From Marsupella aquatica (Eukaryota; Marchantiophyta), in contig OZ316896.1 of NCBI GenBank assembly GCA_973895155.1, forward strand, positions 23,684,001 to 23,748,000: DNA of 64,000 nt, given 5' to 3'. Numbering within the stretch: position 1 is the first letter of the stretch; the number at the start of each line of letters is the position of its first letter. The translations under genes were made by a program, and so were the position numbers. The notes beneath the pieces are model-generated. The model was given only the letters and a program-made list of their open reading frames with translations, ran no database searches and was not told the DNA's origin. Of the stretch, positions 21,767 to 31,800 are shown piece by piece.

Positions 21767-22834
21767 ATGAGTGACTCGGAGGATACTGGAAGAATTGGCG
21801 TCGGTGGAGCTTCAGGATCGCGACGGTCATACGGAGAGTCTGAGGAGGAGCTGCTACCATTTGAGGAGGAACTTATTACACCGGTACGGTCACCGGTACG
21901 GTCACCGGTGCGGCGTGCAGTGGAGGAAGCTGTGTTACTACCAGAGCTGTCGGTAGTAGGGAAGAAGAGGGAGATGGCTAGATTTGGAGGAGTGAAGTTT
22001 GAGGTGGAGAAGTACGATGGTCGTACTGATTACTTGCTCTGGGAGAAGCAAGTGAAGGGTGTTCTACGGGCCATGGGCTTAGCTCATCTGCTTTCATCGC
22101 GAGAGCAGTATGAGGGAGAGGAGGAGATTTCAGTGAGGCAATGGAGACAGGAGCAGGTGATTGCTGTCAATGCAGTGATGCTATATCTCAAGCCGCACAT
22201 CATCAAGCAGCTGGATGATTATGCGGATTGCGCGTCACTGTTCAAGGCTCTAAGAGAGAAGTACTACCGGGAAGATGCGTCAGACCGGCTGTACAAGAAG
22301 TCTCTCTTGATGAGCCTCAGGCTCAAGGAAGGGAGCAAGATGCAGGATCACCTGAATGAATTTGACAGTCTTGCGGTGGATCTGTCAAACCTGGGAAAAG
22401 GAGTTGAAGATGAGGATAAGGCCTTGCTTCTGCTAAGCTCCTTACCGCCGTCTTATCAGGGCTTGAAACAGGTTCTCTTGTACAGAGATCTGAAGTCCAT
22501 TTTGTATAATGAGGTGGTAAGCTCTTTACTGTCTGATGATGCTCAGAAGAAGCTGGGTCAATCACAGACAGCATCTTCTTCTGGCACTGCGCTCAATGTG
22601 AACAGGGGAAGAGCAACGCAGCGCACGAATGGGCAGAACAGGTTTAGATCTACATCACGGGGGAGATCTAAATCCAGAGGAAAATCGCAAGAGAGGAAGC
22701 CTCTTGCATGTTGGAATTGTGGCAAGCCAGGCCACATGAAAAGGGATTGTCGAGTAAAGGTCCCTATTGCCTCTGCTAATGCGGCATCGAGCTCGCATGA
22801 GGTAGATTTACTCGATGATGATGACATATTGTGA
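21767..22834 (+). CDS. gag: Copia Gag with CCHC zinc knuckle
   Basis: Gag forms the virus-like particle and binds element RNA. The ATG at 21767 opens MSDSEDTG, matching the start MSISEE in the inverted copy at 52061. An acidic N-terminal region with a short RSPVRSPVR repeat is followed by the copia Gag core: KYDGRTDYLLWEKQVKGVLR, IKQLDDYADCASLFKALREK, LSSLPPSYQGL and NEVVSSLLSDD. A basic, Ser/Arg-rich stretch (RSTSRGRSKSRGKSQ) precedes the knuckle CWNCGKPGHMKRDC. The frame stops at TGA 22832-22834, but the same frame continues at once into protease, so this stop separates Gag from Pol. The diverged copy at 53168-54467 has TGA at the homologous codon. Confidence 0.9.
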   Translation: MSDSEDTGRIGVGGASGSRRSYGESEEELLPFEEELITPVRSPVRSPVRRAVEEAVLLPELSVVGKKREMARFGGVKFEVEKYDGRTDYLLWEKQVKGVLRAMGLAHLLSSREQYEGEEEISVRQWRQEQVIAVNAVMLYLKPHIIKQLDDYADCASLFKALREKYYREDASDRLYKKSLLMSLRLKEGSKMQDHLNEFDSLAVDLSNLGKGVEDEDKALLLLSSLPPSYQGLKQVLLYRDLKSILYNEVVSSLLSDDAQKKLGQSQTASSSGTALNVNRGRATQRTNGQNRFRSTSRGRSKSRGKSQERKPLACWNCGKPGHMKRDCRVKVPIASANAASSSHEVDLLDDDDIL

Positions 22835-23359
22835 TGTCAAGGTTATGCTCTCAACGTAGTGTCAAATCCAGGTAGTGATGACTGGATTCTAGATAGTGCA
22901 TGTACTTTTCATATTTGCTCTAGAAGAGATTATTTCAGTTCTTACACGGTTTCCAACGGGTCAGTGTTGATGGGAAATGGAATCCCATGTCAAGTTGTTG
23001 GACTTGGATCTGTAAGATTTCAGATGTTTGATGGTGTTGTGAGAACATTGAGGAATGTGAGACATATTCCCAGCATGATGAAAAATCTCATTTCACTTGG
23101 AGTTTTAGAGGCAAATGACCATCAGTGGAGTTCTGCTAATGGTGTCCTTCAGGTTTCAACTGGTACTAAAGTTGTATTGAAGGGAAAGAGATATTGCAAT
23201 CTATACGTTTTGGAGAGCAGTGTAGTCTGTGATGAAGCCAATGTAACCTTATCTCATGAGGAGACGGCCCGGCTGTGGCACTTCCGTTTGGGCCACATGA
23301 GTGAAAAAGGTTTGGTTATTCTTCAGAAGAAAGGATTATTTTCTAATTTGCAATCTTGT
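22835..23359 (+). pseudogene. pol: Copia protease and integrase zinc-finger start
   Basis: In the same frame as gag, directly after its TGA. The aspartic protease region shows WILDSACTFHICSRRDYF (copia D-S-x type active site), followed by VRHIPSMMKNLISLGVL. The integrase HHCC finger begins at LWHFRLGHMSEKGL. The frame is interrupted after NLQSCK by the MITE at 23364-23732, which separates the two His from the two Cys of the finger (CEHC in the next segment). No functional polyprotein can be made from this copy. Confidence 0.85.
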
Positions 23360-23363
23360 AAGT

Positions 23364-23732
23364 GGTCAAAAGCAAGCTAGAGGGGTACTGAAAGGATCTC
23401 CATTTTCTCCACCAAAAGGACATAGGTCCTTGGTAAAAGCAATCACTAGAGGACAAAAAGACCAAAATGTTACATGGAATGGCCAGGATTGTTTTGGTGA
23501 GATTGAAAGGTAAGATCTTGCATGCCAAATCTTTGGAAGTGTGTCCACATATTTCGGAATTTAAGAAGAGTGCCCAATCTTTTTGGAAGTGTGCACAATC
23601 TTTTTGGAAGTGTGCCCAACCTTTTTGGGAGTGTGCTCAGCTAAATCTTAATGACATTTATACTCCTTTCACTCTCCTTTTTGAGCTAGTCCTTGGGGAC
23701 TCCTTTGGTACCCCTCTAGCTTGCTTTTGACC
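23364..23732. mobile_element. 369-bp MITE inside copia integrase
   Basis: Inverted ends are perfect for 25 bases, starting GGTCAAAAGCAAGCTAGAGG, with weaker similarity for another ten. AAGT at 23360-23363 and 23733-23736 is the likely 4-bp target duplication, since removing the element and one AAGT restores the reading frame across SCK-LEF as in the relative at 54996. The 2-3 bp alternatives cannot be ruled out by eye. The interior carries three tandem ~21-base units with CTTTTTGGAAGTGTG at about 23570-23640. No transposase frame is present. The superfamily is unassigned. Confidence 0.85.
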
Positions 23733-23736
23733 AAGT

Positions 23737-24500
23737 TGGAATTTTGTGAACACTGTGTGCTAGGGAAGCAGCACAGGAAACCCTTCGGAGTTGGAACTCA
23801 CACCAGCAAGGAGGTACTTGAGTATGTACATAGTGATGTGCGGGGTCCCGCCCCTACTCCCTCACATTCTGGACGGTTATACAATGTCACGTTCATTGAC
23901 GATTACTCAAGGTATGTGTGGATATACTTTCTACACAATAAGTCTGATGTTTTTGCCACTTTTAAGGAGTGAAAAGCCCAAGTTGAAAATCAGACTGGTA
24001 ATAAGGTGAGATATCTTCGATCGGATAACGGCGGTGAATACAGTTCCGGTGAATTTGGAACGTATTGTAAGGAGCAGGGGATTACCCGCCATCTCACAAC
24101 AAGCTATACTCCTTAGCAGAATGGTGTTTTTGAGAGACTCAACCGAACACTATTGGACCGCTCGAGGAGTATGTTGAGTCAATCATGCTTACCACATGAA
24201 TTTTGGGCTGAAGCTGTCAACACTGCAGCTTATTTGGTAAATTTTTCTCCATCCAGTTCTATTGGATTCAAGACGCCATTTGAAATGAGGTACGAGCGTC
24301 CAGCAGATTACTCACATCTGAGGATTTTTGGATGTGATGCTTATGTGCTTACACCTTCCCAGCTTCGATCCAAGCTGGAGTCCAAGTCGAAGAAGTGCAT
24401 TTTCCTTGGTTATCAGAAAGGTGTGAAGGGTTATAGGTTATGGGATCCAGTAACCTGTAAGCTAATTGTCAGTAGAGATGTGTCCTTTAATGAATCCAGA
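23737..24500 (+). pseudogene. pol: Copia integrase core, with stop codons
   Basis: It resumes after the MITE at LEFCEHCVLGKQHR (end of the HHCC finger). The catalytic core is visible: HSDVRGPAPTPS and FIDDYSRYVW, LRSDNGGEY (second catalytic Asp), then the QNGV block and the downstream FWAEAVNTAAYLVN and FGCDAYVL. Disabling changes are TGA at 23970-23972 (Trp position, as in KKWKAQVEN of the second copy) and TAG at 24114-24116 in TPQQNGV. A frameshift near 24500 separates this from the RT segment. Confidence 0.85.
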
Positions 24501-24539
24501 TCATCAAAGGAGGGGGAGAGTTCAGGACTCCCATACTGA

Positions 24540-26397
24540 CAAGGGGAAATCTCCCATCCCGGACCGGGTTGAGGGGGAGATTAGTCATGATGCAGTTCAT
24601 GACGGGAGAGATGGAGAAGCTCCGGGCTTGGAGCTGGTTCCTGTGATGGAACAAGAGGAGAAAATTGTTGTTGGGGTACCTCAAATTCAACCAGCAGCAG
24701 CAATAGATCAGTCTGAGTCATCTACTAGAAGAACTTCCAGTCGTTCTACTAGAGCTCCTACCAGGTATGGTCAATGGGCAAACTCATCTAAGCTAGATGA
24801 TATTGACATTGCACCTGATGAAGATGACATGGCTTTGATCTTGGAAGAAGGAGAGCCTTCTTCGTATAGTGAGGCTTGTGCTTCAGAGCAGAAGCATGAG
24901 TGGAATGCAGCAATGCAGAGGGAGTTGCAATCTTTGAGTGACAACAAGACATGGGAGCTGGTGGAGCTTCCAAGAGGTCAGCAAGTGGTGGACAGTCCTT
25001 CAGAGGGTGGAGATAAGATCTACAAGGCAAGGCTTGTTGCCAAGGGGTTCACTCAGGAGAAAGGAGTGGACTACAATGAGGTCTTTTCACCGGTGGCTAA
25101 GTATTCCACAATACGGATCTTGTGTCAGCTTGTTGTATTGTTTGGTCTGGTGATGGATCAGATGGATGTTGTTACTGCTTTTCTCTATGGCAACTTAGAA
25201 GAGATGATCTTCATGAGACAGCCACTAGGCTTTATGAAGAAGGGCCAAGAGAACTTAGTTTGCAGATTGCTCAAGTCCTTGTATGGATTGAAGCAGTCTC
25301 CCAGACAGTGGAACAAGCGGTTTGATGATTTCATGTTTGCTCAAGGTTTTACAAGGATGGTGTATGATCCCTGTGTGTATACGAAATCAGTCAAGAATGA
25401 TATATTTGGTTTCATCATTCTGGTTATCTATGTGGATGACATGTTGATTGTGGCTAAAGATCAATCTGAGGTTGATAGTCTCAAGGCGAAATTGAGTGCT
25501 GAATTCAGGATGAAGGATCTTGGTAAGGCCAAGAGAATCTTAGGGATGGAGATTTTTAGGAACTCTGAGACTGGACAGTTGTGCTTGAGTCAAGGCCAGT
25601 ATGCGAGGAAAGTACTTGCACGATTCAACATGGAGAACTGTAAGCCAGTGAGTATTCCTTTAACTTCACATTTTAAGTTATCATCGGCTTTCTCTCCTAC
25701 GGATGCTGTGGAGAAAGGTCTGATGGCTAAGATTCCTTATGAGAAGGCAGTAGGCAGTCTGATGTATTTGATGACTTGTACTAGGCCTGACTTGGCCCTA
25801 GCGATGGGCAAGGTTAGCAGATTCATGTCAAATCCAGGGAAGGTACATTGGGAAGCTGTGAAGTGGATTCTCAGGTATCTGAAGGGAACAGAGGACTATG
25901 GATTACTATTTGATAACAGATCAAATAGAACGTTAGTTGGCTATGTAGATTCTGACTATGGAGGCTGTCTGGATACAAGGAGATCTACAACTGGGTTTGT
26001 ATACACTCTTGGAGGAGGATGTATCAGTTGGAAATCTACCTTGCAGAAGTGCATATCTCAGTCTACTACAGAAGCAGAGTATGTTGCAGCAGCAGAAGCT
26101 GCAAAGGAAGCAATTTGGTTGGATAAGTTGATCGCGGAGATGGGTTTAGAGCATGGAAAAATGACTCTAAACTGTGATAGTCAGAGTGCTCTTCACTTGG
26201 CTGCTAACCAGGTGATGGATAGCAGGGTGAAGCACATTGATATCAGGTACCATTTTATCAGGCAATCAGTGTCTGATAAAACTTTTGAGCTAGTCAAGAT
26301 TGATGGAAAGCTCAATCCCGCTGATGCCTTTACCAAAGTGATTCCTTTGGAGAGTTTCTCAAGACACCGTGCTACTTTGCAGGTTTTGCAGTTGTAG
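24540..26397 (+). pseudogene. pol: Copia reverse transcriptase and RNase H
   Basis: A long open frame covers the linker, RT and RNase H; it is in a different frame from the integrase segment. RT motifs: YKARLVAKGFTQEKGVDY, FSPVAKYSTIRIL, DVVTAFLYGNL, LYGLKQSPRQWN and the catalytic YVDDML near 25429-25446. RNase H shows GYVDSDYGG, STTGFVYTL, QSTTEAEYVAAAEA and CDSQSALHLA, ending at HIDIRYHFIR and NPADAFTKV. The region before YKARLVAKGF is short: the usual CKWV-K block is missing (reads QVVDSPSEGGDK), suggesting a small deletion. The RT frame itself is otherwise uninterrupted. Confidence 0.9.
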
Positions 26398-26591
26398 TGC
26401 AAGTAGAGTTATTTAGCAATATGTGACTATTTGTATATGGATTACTCATTCCTGTTAGGCTACGGCTTAGTTCTAGTTAACCCTTAGTTAACCCTTGTGG
26501 TTTTTAGGGGGAGACCTGGTTTGGTGATTGTCTAGAACTTCCCGCTGAGGATTCCATATGGTAGCTTATTCCAGTCCCCAAGACAAGAGTC

Positions 26592-26600
26592 AAGGGGGAG
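26592..26600 (+). promoter_or_regulatory. Copia polypurine tract
   Basis: AAGGGGGAG stands two bases before the 3' LTR. It is the expected primer site for plus-strand DNA synthesis. Confidence 0.85.
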
Positions 26601-26602
26601 TT

Positions 26603-26946
26603 TGTTAGATATTACTCTAGTCTTGTGACTCATGAGCTAACCACAGTTAGTCTAACTCGGGTTAGGACTTAGCTAATGTTAGCGCTAGTGCTGTTGTGCA
26701 TATAGCCAGGGCTGATGCCAGACCCTGGTGGAACTTAGGCTCATTGTTACGGAGCTAGTTGAGAGATAGGGAGAGCTTGTGCTGTGGATGCTTGGTATGG
26801 CCGGTCGGCCTAGAGTGCAGTAAAGCTCTTGTGTGTTCCCGTGGACGTAGCCTCATGTGGAGGTGAACCACGTATCTCTCTGTGTCGACTATTGTGCGTT
26901 GGATGGTTCATGGGCTTGCCGTTGCGAATGTCGTCTATGCTCAACA
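26603..26946 (+). repeat. Copia second LTR (344 bp)
   Basis: It is identical in length and almost identical in sequence to 19912-20255. It is followed not by host DNA but by TGGTATCAGAGC and leader sequence, so it is an internal LTR of a tandem arrangement. Confidence 0.9.
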
Positions 26947-27190
26947 AGTGGTATCAGAGCATGCCTGGGAGGTGACGAGGTTTTTTCGTGACAGGTTTTT
27001 CCAGCGTTCATTGTTGATGGTACATTCGGAGTTTCATCGCATGAAACTCAAATGTATGTGGTTGTGCGGATAGGTTAGTGAGAGGGCTTTCTAACGGTGG
27101 TTAGAACTCGTTGATCGGTATCCGTGGTGCGGAGGATTTGATGCGTCGTTCAGGGTTTATTCGTGTTCGACGGTATTTCGGGGGAGAAAC
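26947..27190 (+). repeat. Duplicate of copia leader start
   Basis: This matches 20256-20503 except for a 4-base deletion (GATTTGATGCGTCG here, GATTTGATGTTTGCGTCG there). It ends at GGGGGAGAAAC, where it joins the partial LTR. It is the remains of a second tandem element body. Confidence 0.9.
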
Positions 27191-27258
27191 TCTATGTCGA
27201 CTATTGTGCGTTGGATGGTTCATGGGCTTGCCGTTGCGAATGTCGTCTATGCTCAACA
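27191..27258 (+). repeat. Partial terminal LTR (last 68 bases)
   Basis: This matches the 3' end of the copia LTR from TGTCGACTATTGTGCG to CTCAACA. It is directly followed by AAAGC (27259-27263), the right target duplication, which shows that this fragment and not the LTR at 26603 is the real right end of the insertion. Confidence 0.9.
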
Positions 27259-27319
27259 AAAGCCTAAAAGAGCCGATGCCGGCCCCTAGTAAGAGCCCAA
27301 TAAGAAAAGGCAAAGCCCT

Positions 27320-28411
27320 TCACCATGTCACAAAGTCGTCCTTCCTTCCTAGCCACCTCCTTCTCTCAATGATCGCATCCCTGGCCAGGAGGAGCCGCGA
27401 GTGCTTGCGGCAGGGGCCAAAAGTCTCACACAACCCATGAATGTTGTCAGCCATTTCAGAGAGGACTAGTTTTAAATTGAAGGAGCGTCTTATCAGGGGA
27501 TTGAAAAGTTGTTCATTTTTGTCATTCCACAAAGTCCACAAGACCTGATATACTGTGAAGGCCATGAGTGTGTGTGTATAGCGGGGGCCTTTGAAAGAGC
27601 CAAGCAGCTGCATAATATCCGCCAGAGGCCAGAGGATGATACCAGGAAAAGACTGAAATGCCAAACTCCAACATGTACGAGCAAATTTACACTTTAAGAA
27701 GAGATGAGGGATGGATTCCAGTTCCGTAGAGCAGATTTGGCACATACCATTGCTCTTCCCAATTCTAAGGCCCCGGGTGCCTGTAAAAAGTCCTTGTGCA
27801 AGTATTCTCCAGACAAAGGTACGGGATTTCAGAGGTAAGTCCGAAGTCCAGAGTGACAGCCATAGGTTGTTCCATTCCAGCTCCATGAAAGCAGTATGCC
27901 AGATCCCATTTAGCTGTCTGTAGTCAGTTCCTTTTGGTTTGAGCAACTGATACATGCGTGCATTAGGTAGTGTGAATCTCCTTAGTGATTCAGGTTTGTC
28001 CGACCAGTGCCATTGCCCTGCAAAAGCGTGCCCAGACCGCATTTGATCTGTAAAGCGGGTGATTTTGCTCAAGAATCCCTTGCTCAATTCTTTAGTCCTG
28101 TCATCCAGGCCTCTCACTCTAGCTAATTTGCTGGAATAAAAAGCGATATTGCTTGGAGAAGGCTCTTTCAGATTTGCTATATCTCGAATCCCAATCCTGC
28201 CGCAAGTCCTGCTAATAGCACAAATTGTGTCTTCCCCAAGATCTTGCAAGCCCTCCATGCATCGAATCACATCCTCCACCCGCCACCGTTTTGCCACTGC
28301 AGTGTCCCTAGGAGAAAAATGAGATGTGTACATAACGTCTCCCATGATTGCTAGAGACTTCCAGTGTATCTCATTCCACTGAAGGCCTGCGGGTAACACA
28401 GTAAGAGTCAA
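27320..28411 (-). pseudogene. LINE C-terminal region with zf-RVT domain
   Basis: This minus-strand frame encodes the region after RT in plant L1-type LINEs. It includes YRQLNGIWHTAF, a segment rich in Trp with LKSRTFVWRILAQGL, the cysteine/histidine motif CQICSTELESIPHLFLKCKFA (reverse-transcriptase zinc-binding domain), then TVYQVLWTLWNDKNEQLF. There is no ATG at the start because this is the middle of a broken polyprotein. It connects by frameshift to the RT segment at 28526-29188. Confidence 0.8.
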
Positions 28412-28525
28412 TCCGGAAAAGAATATTTGTTCCGCCTGATGGTTTTGGCATTACGCCATTTAGCCAGACAGAGGTTAGCTGCAAACAACCTAGCTTATTC
28501 AGAGGATGGCTGATCTAGAGCCCTG

Positions 28526-29188
28526 TTAAACCATTGGCAAAGTAAGGCATCCGAGTGAGCCCTGAAATCTTTCAGACCTATACTTGCATGAATCTTGGGG
28601 CGGGAGAGTGTTTTCCAGGCAACAAGGCCAGGGCAGCTTTCTTCCACCGTCAACATTAAATCCCAAGAGGAAATCCCTGCAGAGTGCTACTAACTTAGTG
28701 ACCAAGTTGTTCGAAGAATGCAGGAACATCATGTGGTATATGGGAATTGCCTGTAGGATGTGTTTGACAAGGATGGTACGTCCAGTGAACGAGAGGAACC
28801 TATTGGCCCAAGTTGAGAGTCTGGTACCAATTTTGTCTAGGCAGAAGGTGTGAAGTTGTGTTGAATTCAGGCCCCATCCCATCGGGGCACCAAGATACCT
28901 TTGAATCTCACCACGTTTACTGATCTTGCATCCCGTTCTGATGAGCCAATCTGGTATGCTCTCCATGGCCAAAGGGATAACGGTAGACTTATGGAGATTC
29001 AACTTTGCTCCAGAAGCCAATTCATAGCAAGCAAGCACCCCCTTGGCGCCATTAAAGTCCTCTTCATAAGCCAGTATGAACATGCCCATGTCGTCTGCAA
29101 AAAGCCTGTAGCTGATCATGAGAATATCAGAGATCTTGACCCCCTTAAATCTCCCGATCGAGATTTCAGAATCCAAGTGATCCATCAA
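28526..29188 (-). pseudogene. LINE reverse transcriptase, catalytic half
   Basis: It contains the catalytic box as SYRLFADDMGMFI (FADD form, typical of plant LINEs), followed by CYELASGAKLNLHKSTVIPL and RYLGAPMGWGLN. Just upstream, in another frame, the sequence GCPLSPLLFVL is visible near 29215. Its frame differs from the N-terminal RT part, so at least one frameshift or stop separates them. The element cannot encode a working enzyme. Confidence 0.8.
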
Positions 29189-29317
29189 TGGCTGAGTCGC
29201 AAGGACAAAGAGTAGTGGAGATAAAGGGCAACCTTAACGAACTCCTTTCCTCATCTGAATATCCTTGGAGAAGAAACCGTTGATATGCACTTGAGAGCTA
29301 GCACTACTAATAAGTGA

Positions 29318-30373
29318 TCAAAACAGGCTAATAAAGTGCAAGCCTAGACCCAGGAGGTGAAGAGTCTCCCAGATATAAGAATGAGAAACCCTGTCGAAGG
29401 CTTTCTTGAAATCCAATTGTAGGAATAGCGACTCTTGTTTCTGCTTGGTTACCCAATCCACCGTCAGCCAGGCAATGGAGATGTTTTCTAGTATATGCCA
29501 GCCTGGTATAAAGCCCGTTTGCTGCGGACTGATAAGCTTTTGCAGAAGAGGTTTGAGACAGAGAGCTAAAATCTTTGCAATCAGTTTGTATTCAGTATTG
29601 AGCATTGTTAGCAGCCTCCAATCTTTCAATGTGCGTTTGTCTGGCTTATTTGGGATGAGCTTAATAATGCCTTCTTTGATTTGCAATGCCAGAACTCCTG
29701 TCCGCCAGAAGTCCAAAATCATGTGCATCAAGTCCTCCTTGATAAATTCCCAGCATGAGCAAAAGACCTCCACCGTCAGTCCATTTGGGCCTGGGGCTTT
29801 ATCTAAAGGTAGCAACCATAATGTGGCACGGATTTCATCTATAGTCGGAGGTTTTTCAAGCCTGTGAATCTCAGCCACCGATAGAGCCTTGCTAGTATTC
29901 TTGAAGAGGATGCGCCGTGCTTCCCTCACCGCCGTGGATTCGCTGCTAGCCACCTCGTCATCTGCTTCATAGAGGTCAATAAATTGATGTTCCACCTCTT
30001 CAAGTATCCTTTTTTCCTGTGTAATTACTGTTCCATTCTCCAAAAGCAATGAGGCCATATTTTCTCTGCTCCGTTTGGCTTTGATGCTGGTGAAATAGAA
30101 CTTAGATGGCTCATCACCCTGTCCTAGCCACCTGAGTCTTGAGAGCCGCCGACCATGTTGTGCCTCTTCGTGTTTTGCAGATCTCATTTCTTCCTCCGCA
30201 GTAGCATAATCTTTAATATCCTTGTCTGAGTAGTCACTGATCATAGCTAACTTTAGTGCCCAATGTTTTTCTCTTAGGCCCCGTGTCGAAGCTTCTTGCG
30301 CTAACGTATGAACTAATTGAACGAGACAGACTGCTAGTAGAGCTAACGTTGCTAGGGTAATTATAAAGTGCAA
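29318..30373 (-). pseudogene. LINE reverse transcriptase, N-terminal half
   Basis: This reads through the linker between endonuclease and RT (LRWLGQGDEPSKFYF, QHGRRLSRL) into RT blocks: LPLDKAPGPNGLTVEVF, IKLIPNKPDKRTLKDWRLLT, QTGFIPGWHILENI and LQLDFKKAFDRVSHSYI. The frame stops after HLLGLGLHFISLF. The first ~25 residues are hydrophobic and unlike a LINE, and may come from the 5' junction. The upstream endonuclease and ORF1 are missing. Confidence 0.8.
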
Positions 30374-30399
30374 GCAAACACTAGATTTTTTGCTTGCAC
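30368..30399. repeat. Perfect 11-bp hairpin at the LINE 5' end
   Basis: GTGCAAGCAAA and its complement TTTGCTTGCAC are separated by 10 bases. The hairpin spans the proposed LINE boundary and contains the candidate target duplication, so it may have been a feature of the pre-insertion site or arisen at integration. Confidence 0.6.
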
Positions 30400-30711
30400 A
30401 GGGAAGTTTTTGCTTTTTTCCGACCCATATTCACCTTTGGCAAATGTCTCGCTAGCCTAAAAACAATTTTTTTCCATACTAAAAAAGGCTCGAGGGTTTC
30501 ACTTCCACAAAAATGGCATATCACGTGCGACGAAGGATATGGTTGTTTTATTGGTTCTAAGGGAAGACTTAAGAATTTTGCAGAAGTACAATAGGGTCTT
30601 TTAAATTCAATTTTGAGACTTATAAGAACATTAGAGTCTTTTTAATCCAATTTTTGGAATATTCCAAGAACATTTCAACTTTATAGGGGTTTTTTTTTAA
30701 ATCTTACATTT
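30400..30711. other. AT-rich spacer, no gene seen
   Basis: T-rich and A-rich runs with the approximately repeated phrases AGGGTCTTTTAAATTCAATTTTGAG and AGAGTCTTTTTAATCCAATTTTTGG about 45 bases apart. No coding signal or recognisable element end. Confidence 0.4.
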
Positions 30712-31800
30712 TTAGGGGGTTTGAGGCCTAAAAACGTCGCAGGTGATGGGGAGGTCCCCCCAAAAGTGAGACCCCCGAGCTAAAAAGAGAACAAATTCCT
30801 CTTGAGTCTCGTTCAAATCCCCGCAAGACTCCTCTAGCTCCTTTTGCATTTCCTTCAATTCCTTCCGCAAGGCCGCCCTTTCCTCCTGGGTTGCTCTTAG
30901 CTCCTTGTCGAGCTCCTGGATGACCTCAAACTCCAGTTTGTTCATCTTGGCGTAGGTTTGATCGATTATGTCGTCCCTCTTACGCAAGTCGGATTGGAAA
31001 TTGGCCGTCAAGGTTGTAATCTCCTCCTGTAGTTGATAGACGCCTCAATAGGTTCTATCCAACTTGACACTCTTTTGCTAAATGGCTTCGCGGATATCCT
31101 CATGACAAGCTTCCCCTTCAGTGCCCTCTCCTTCCTCTGCGTCTCCGCCATGGCCCGGTTGCAGTTTGTTATATGAGCCTACTCTGCGTCCTTCAGTTCA
31201 TGCTTCCACTTCTTCTTCTCCATGAGCGCGTCAGCCAACTACCCTTGGGTTTGGGCAAGTTTATTTTTGATTAACTCGTTATCCGCGTTGGCTGTATCCA
31301 GTTGCCCCTGCATGATGCTTAGCTCATGCTTCCTAACCCGCAGCTCGTCTTGAGCCTGCTTGGCTGCCTTTAGGTATCCTGTCTCGACTTCCTTCTCCCT
31401 AAGCCGTCGGATGACCTCTTCCTTCTTCATTCTCTCCAAGGCTACCGCCTGTTCCAACCGGCTTTTATCCAACCTCTCCCTTTGGATAAAAGGTCCCTTC
31501 TCCAACTCTTCCCCAAAGATGCCAAGAGTAAGTTCCCCGCACATCTTCTCGTACTCTAGGGCTCTGCTACGCGCATATGTGGAGTGAGTAGGAGACACCG
31601 ACATCTCCCAACGCGGTTTTTGTTCCCATGCCGCCTTCCGGATCTCATTGAATGTGGGTAGGCGCCCGTCTTGTTCTTCTGCAAGCCGTCAAATGTCTTT
31701 CGGCCATCCTCCGCCCGATAAATCCTTTTCCTTGGCTAGGGTTGCCTTCTCCAGATCTTTGAGACGCTCTTGTAACTCTTGCGTTGCCTGCTTCATCCCG
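30712..31800 (-). pseudogene. Fragment of gypsy third-ORF coiled-coil protein (copy 3)
   Basis: Two minus-strand frames (31604-31239 and 31011-30712) match the coiled-coil half of the protein at 57545-59440: STYARSRALEYEKMCGEL, GIFGEELEKGPF, EEVIRRLREKEVE, DELRVRKHELSIMQGQLDTA, then IDQTYAKMNKLEFEV and ELDKELRATQEERAAL. Stops and frameshifts separate the pieces. The N-terminal domain and any LTR or pol are absent. It is an old, isolated fragment abutting the LINE region. Confidence 0.7.

Larger units (their letters stand above)
19912..27258 (+). mobile_element. Ty1/copia retrotransposon with an extra leader and partial LTR
   Basis: Structure: LTR 19912-20255, leader and coding region, LTR 26603-26946, then a second copy of the leader's first ~244 bases (26947-27190), then the last 68 bases of an LTR (27191-27258). 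The whole set is bounded by AAAGC on each side. This is best explained by unequal recombination giving LTR-body-LTR-body-LTR, followed by deletion of most of the second body. The gene order protease, integrase, RT, RNase H is copia type. Coding is broken by stops, a frameshift and a MITE, so it is not autonomous. Confidence 0.9.
19551..30374 (-). mobile_element. 5'-truncated LINE, split by a copia insertion
   Basis: Read on the minus strand, reverse transcriptase sequence begins near 30370 and proceeds leftwards through the C-terminal zinc domain to 27320, then 3' UTR to 27264. The copia element (19912-27258 plus target duplication) interrupts here, and the 3' UTR resumes at 19911 and ends in an A-rich tail (seen as T-rich DNA at about 19551-19600). 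Without the copia insertion the element is about 3.5 kb. ORF1 and the endonuclease are absent, so it is truncated at its 5' end as is common for LINEs. The candidate 8-bp duplication CAAACACT marks both ends. Confidence 0.8.

Noticed and set aside
20191-27073. Identical 63-codon frames at 20191 and 26882
   Set aside because: They span the LTR end and leader of the copia element; the identity reflects the duplicated leader and not a gene.
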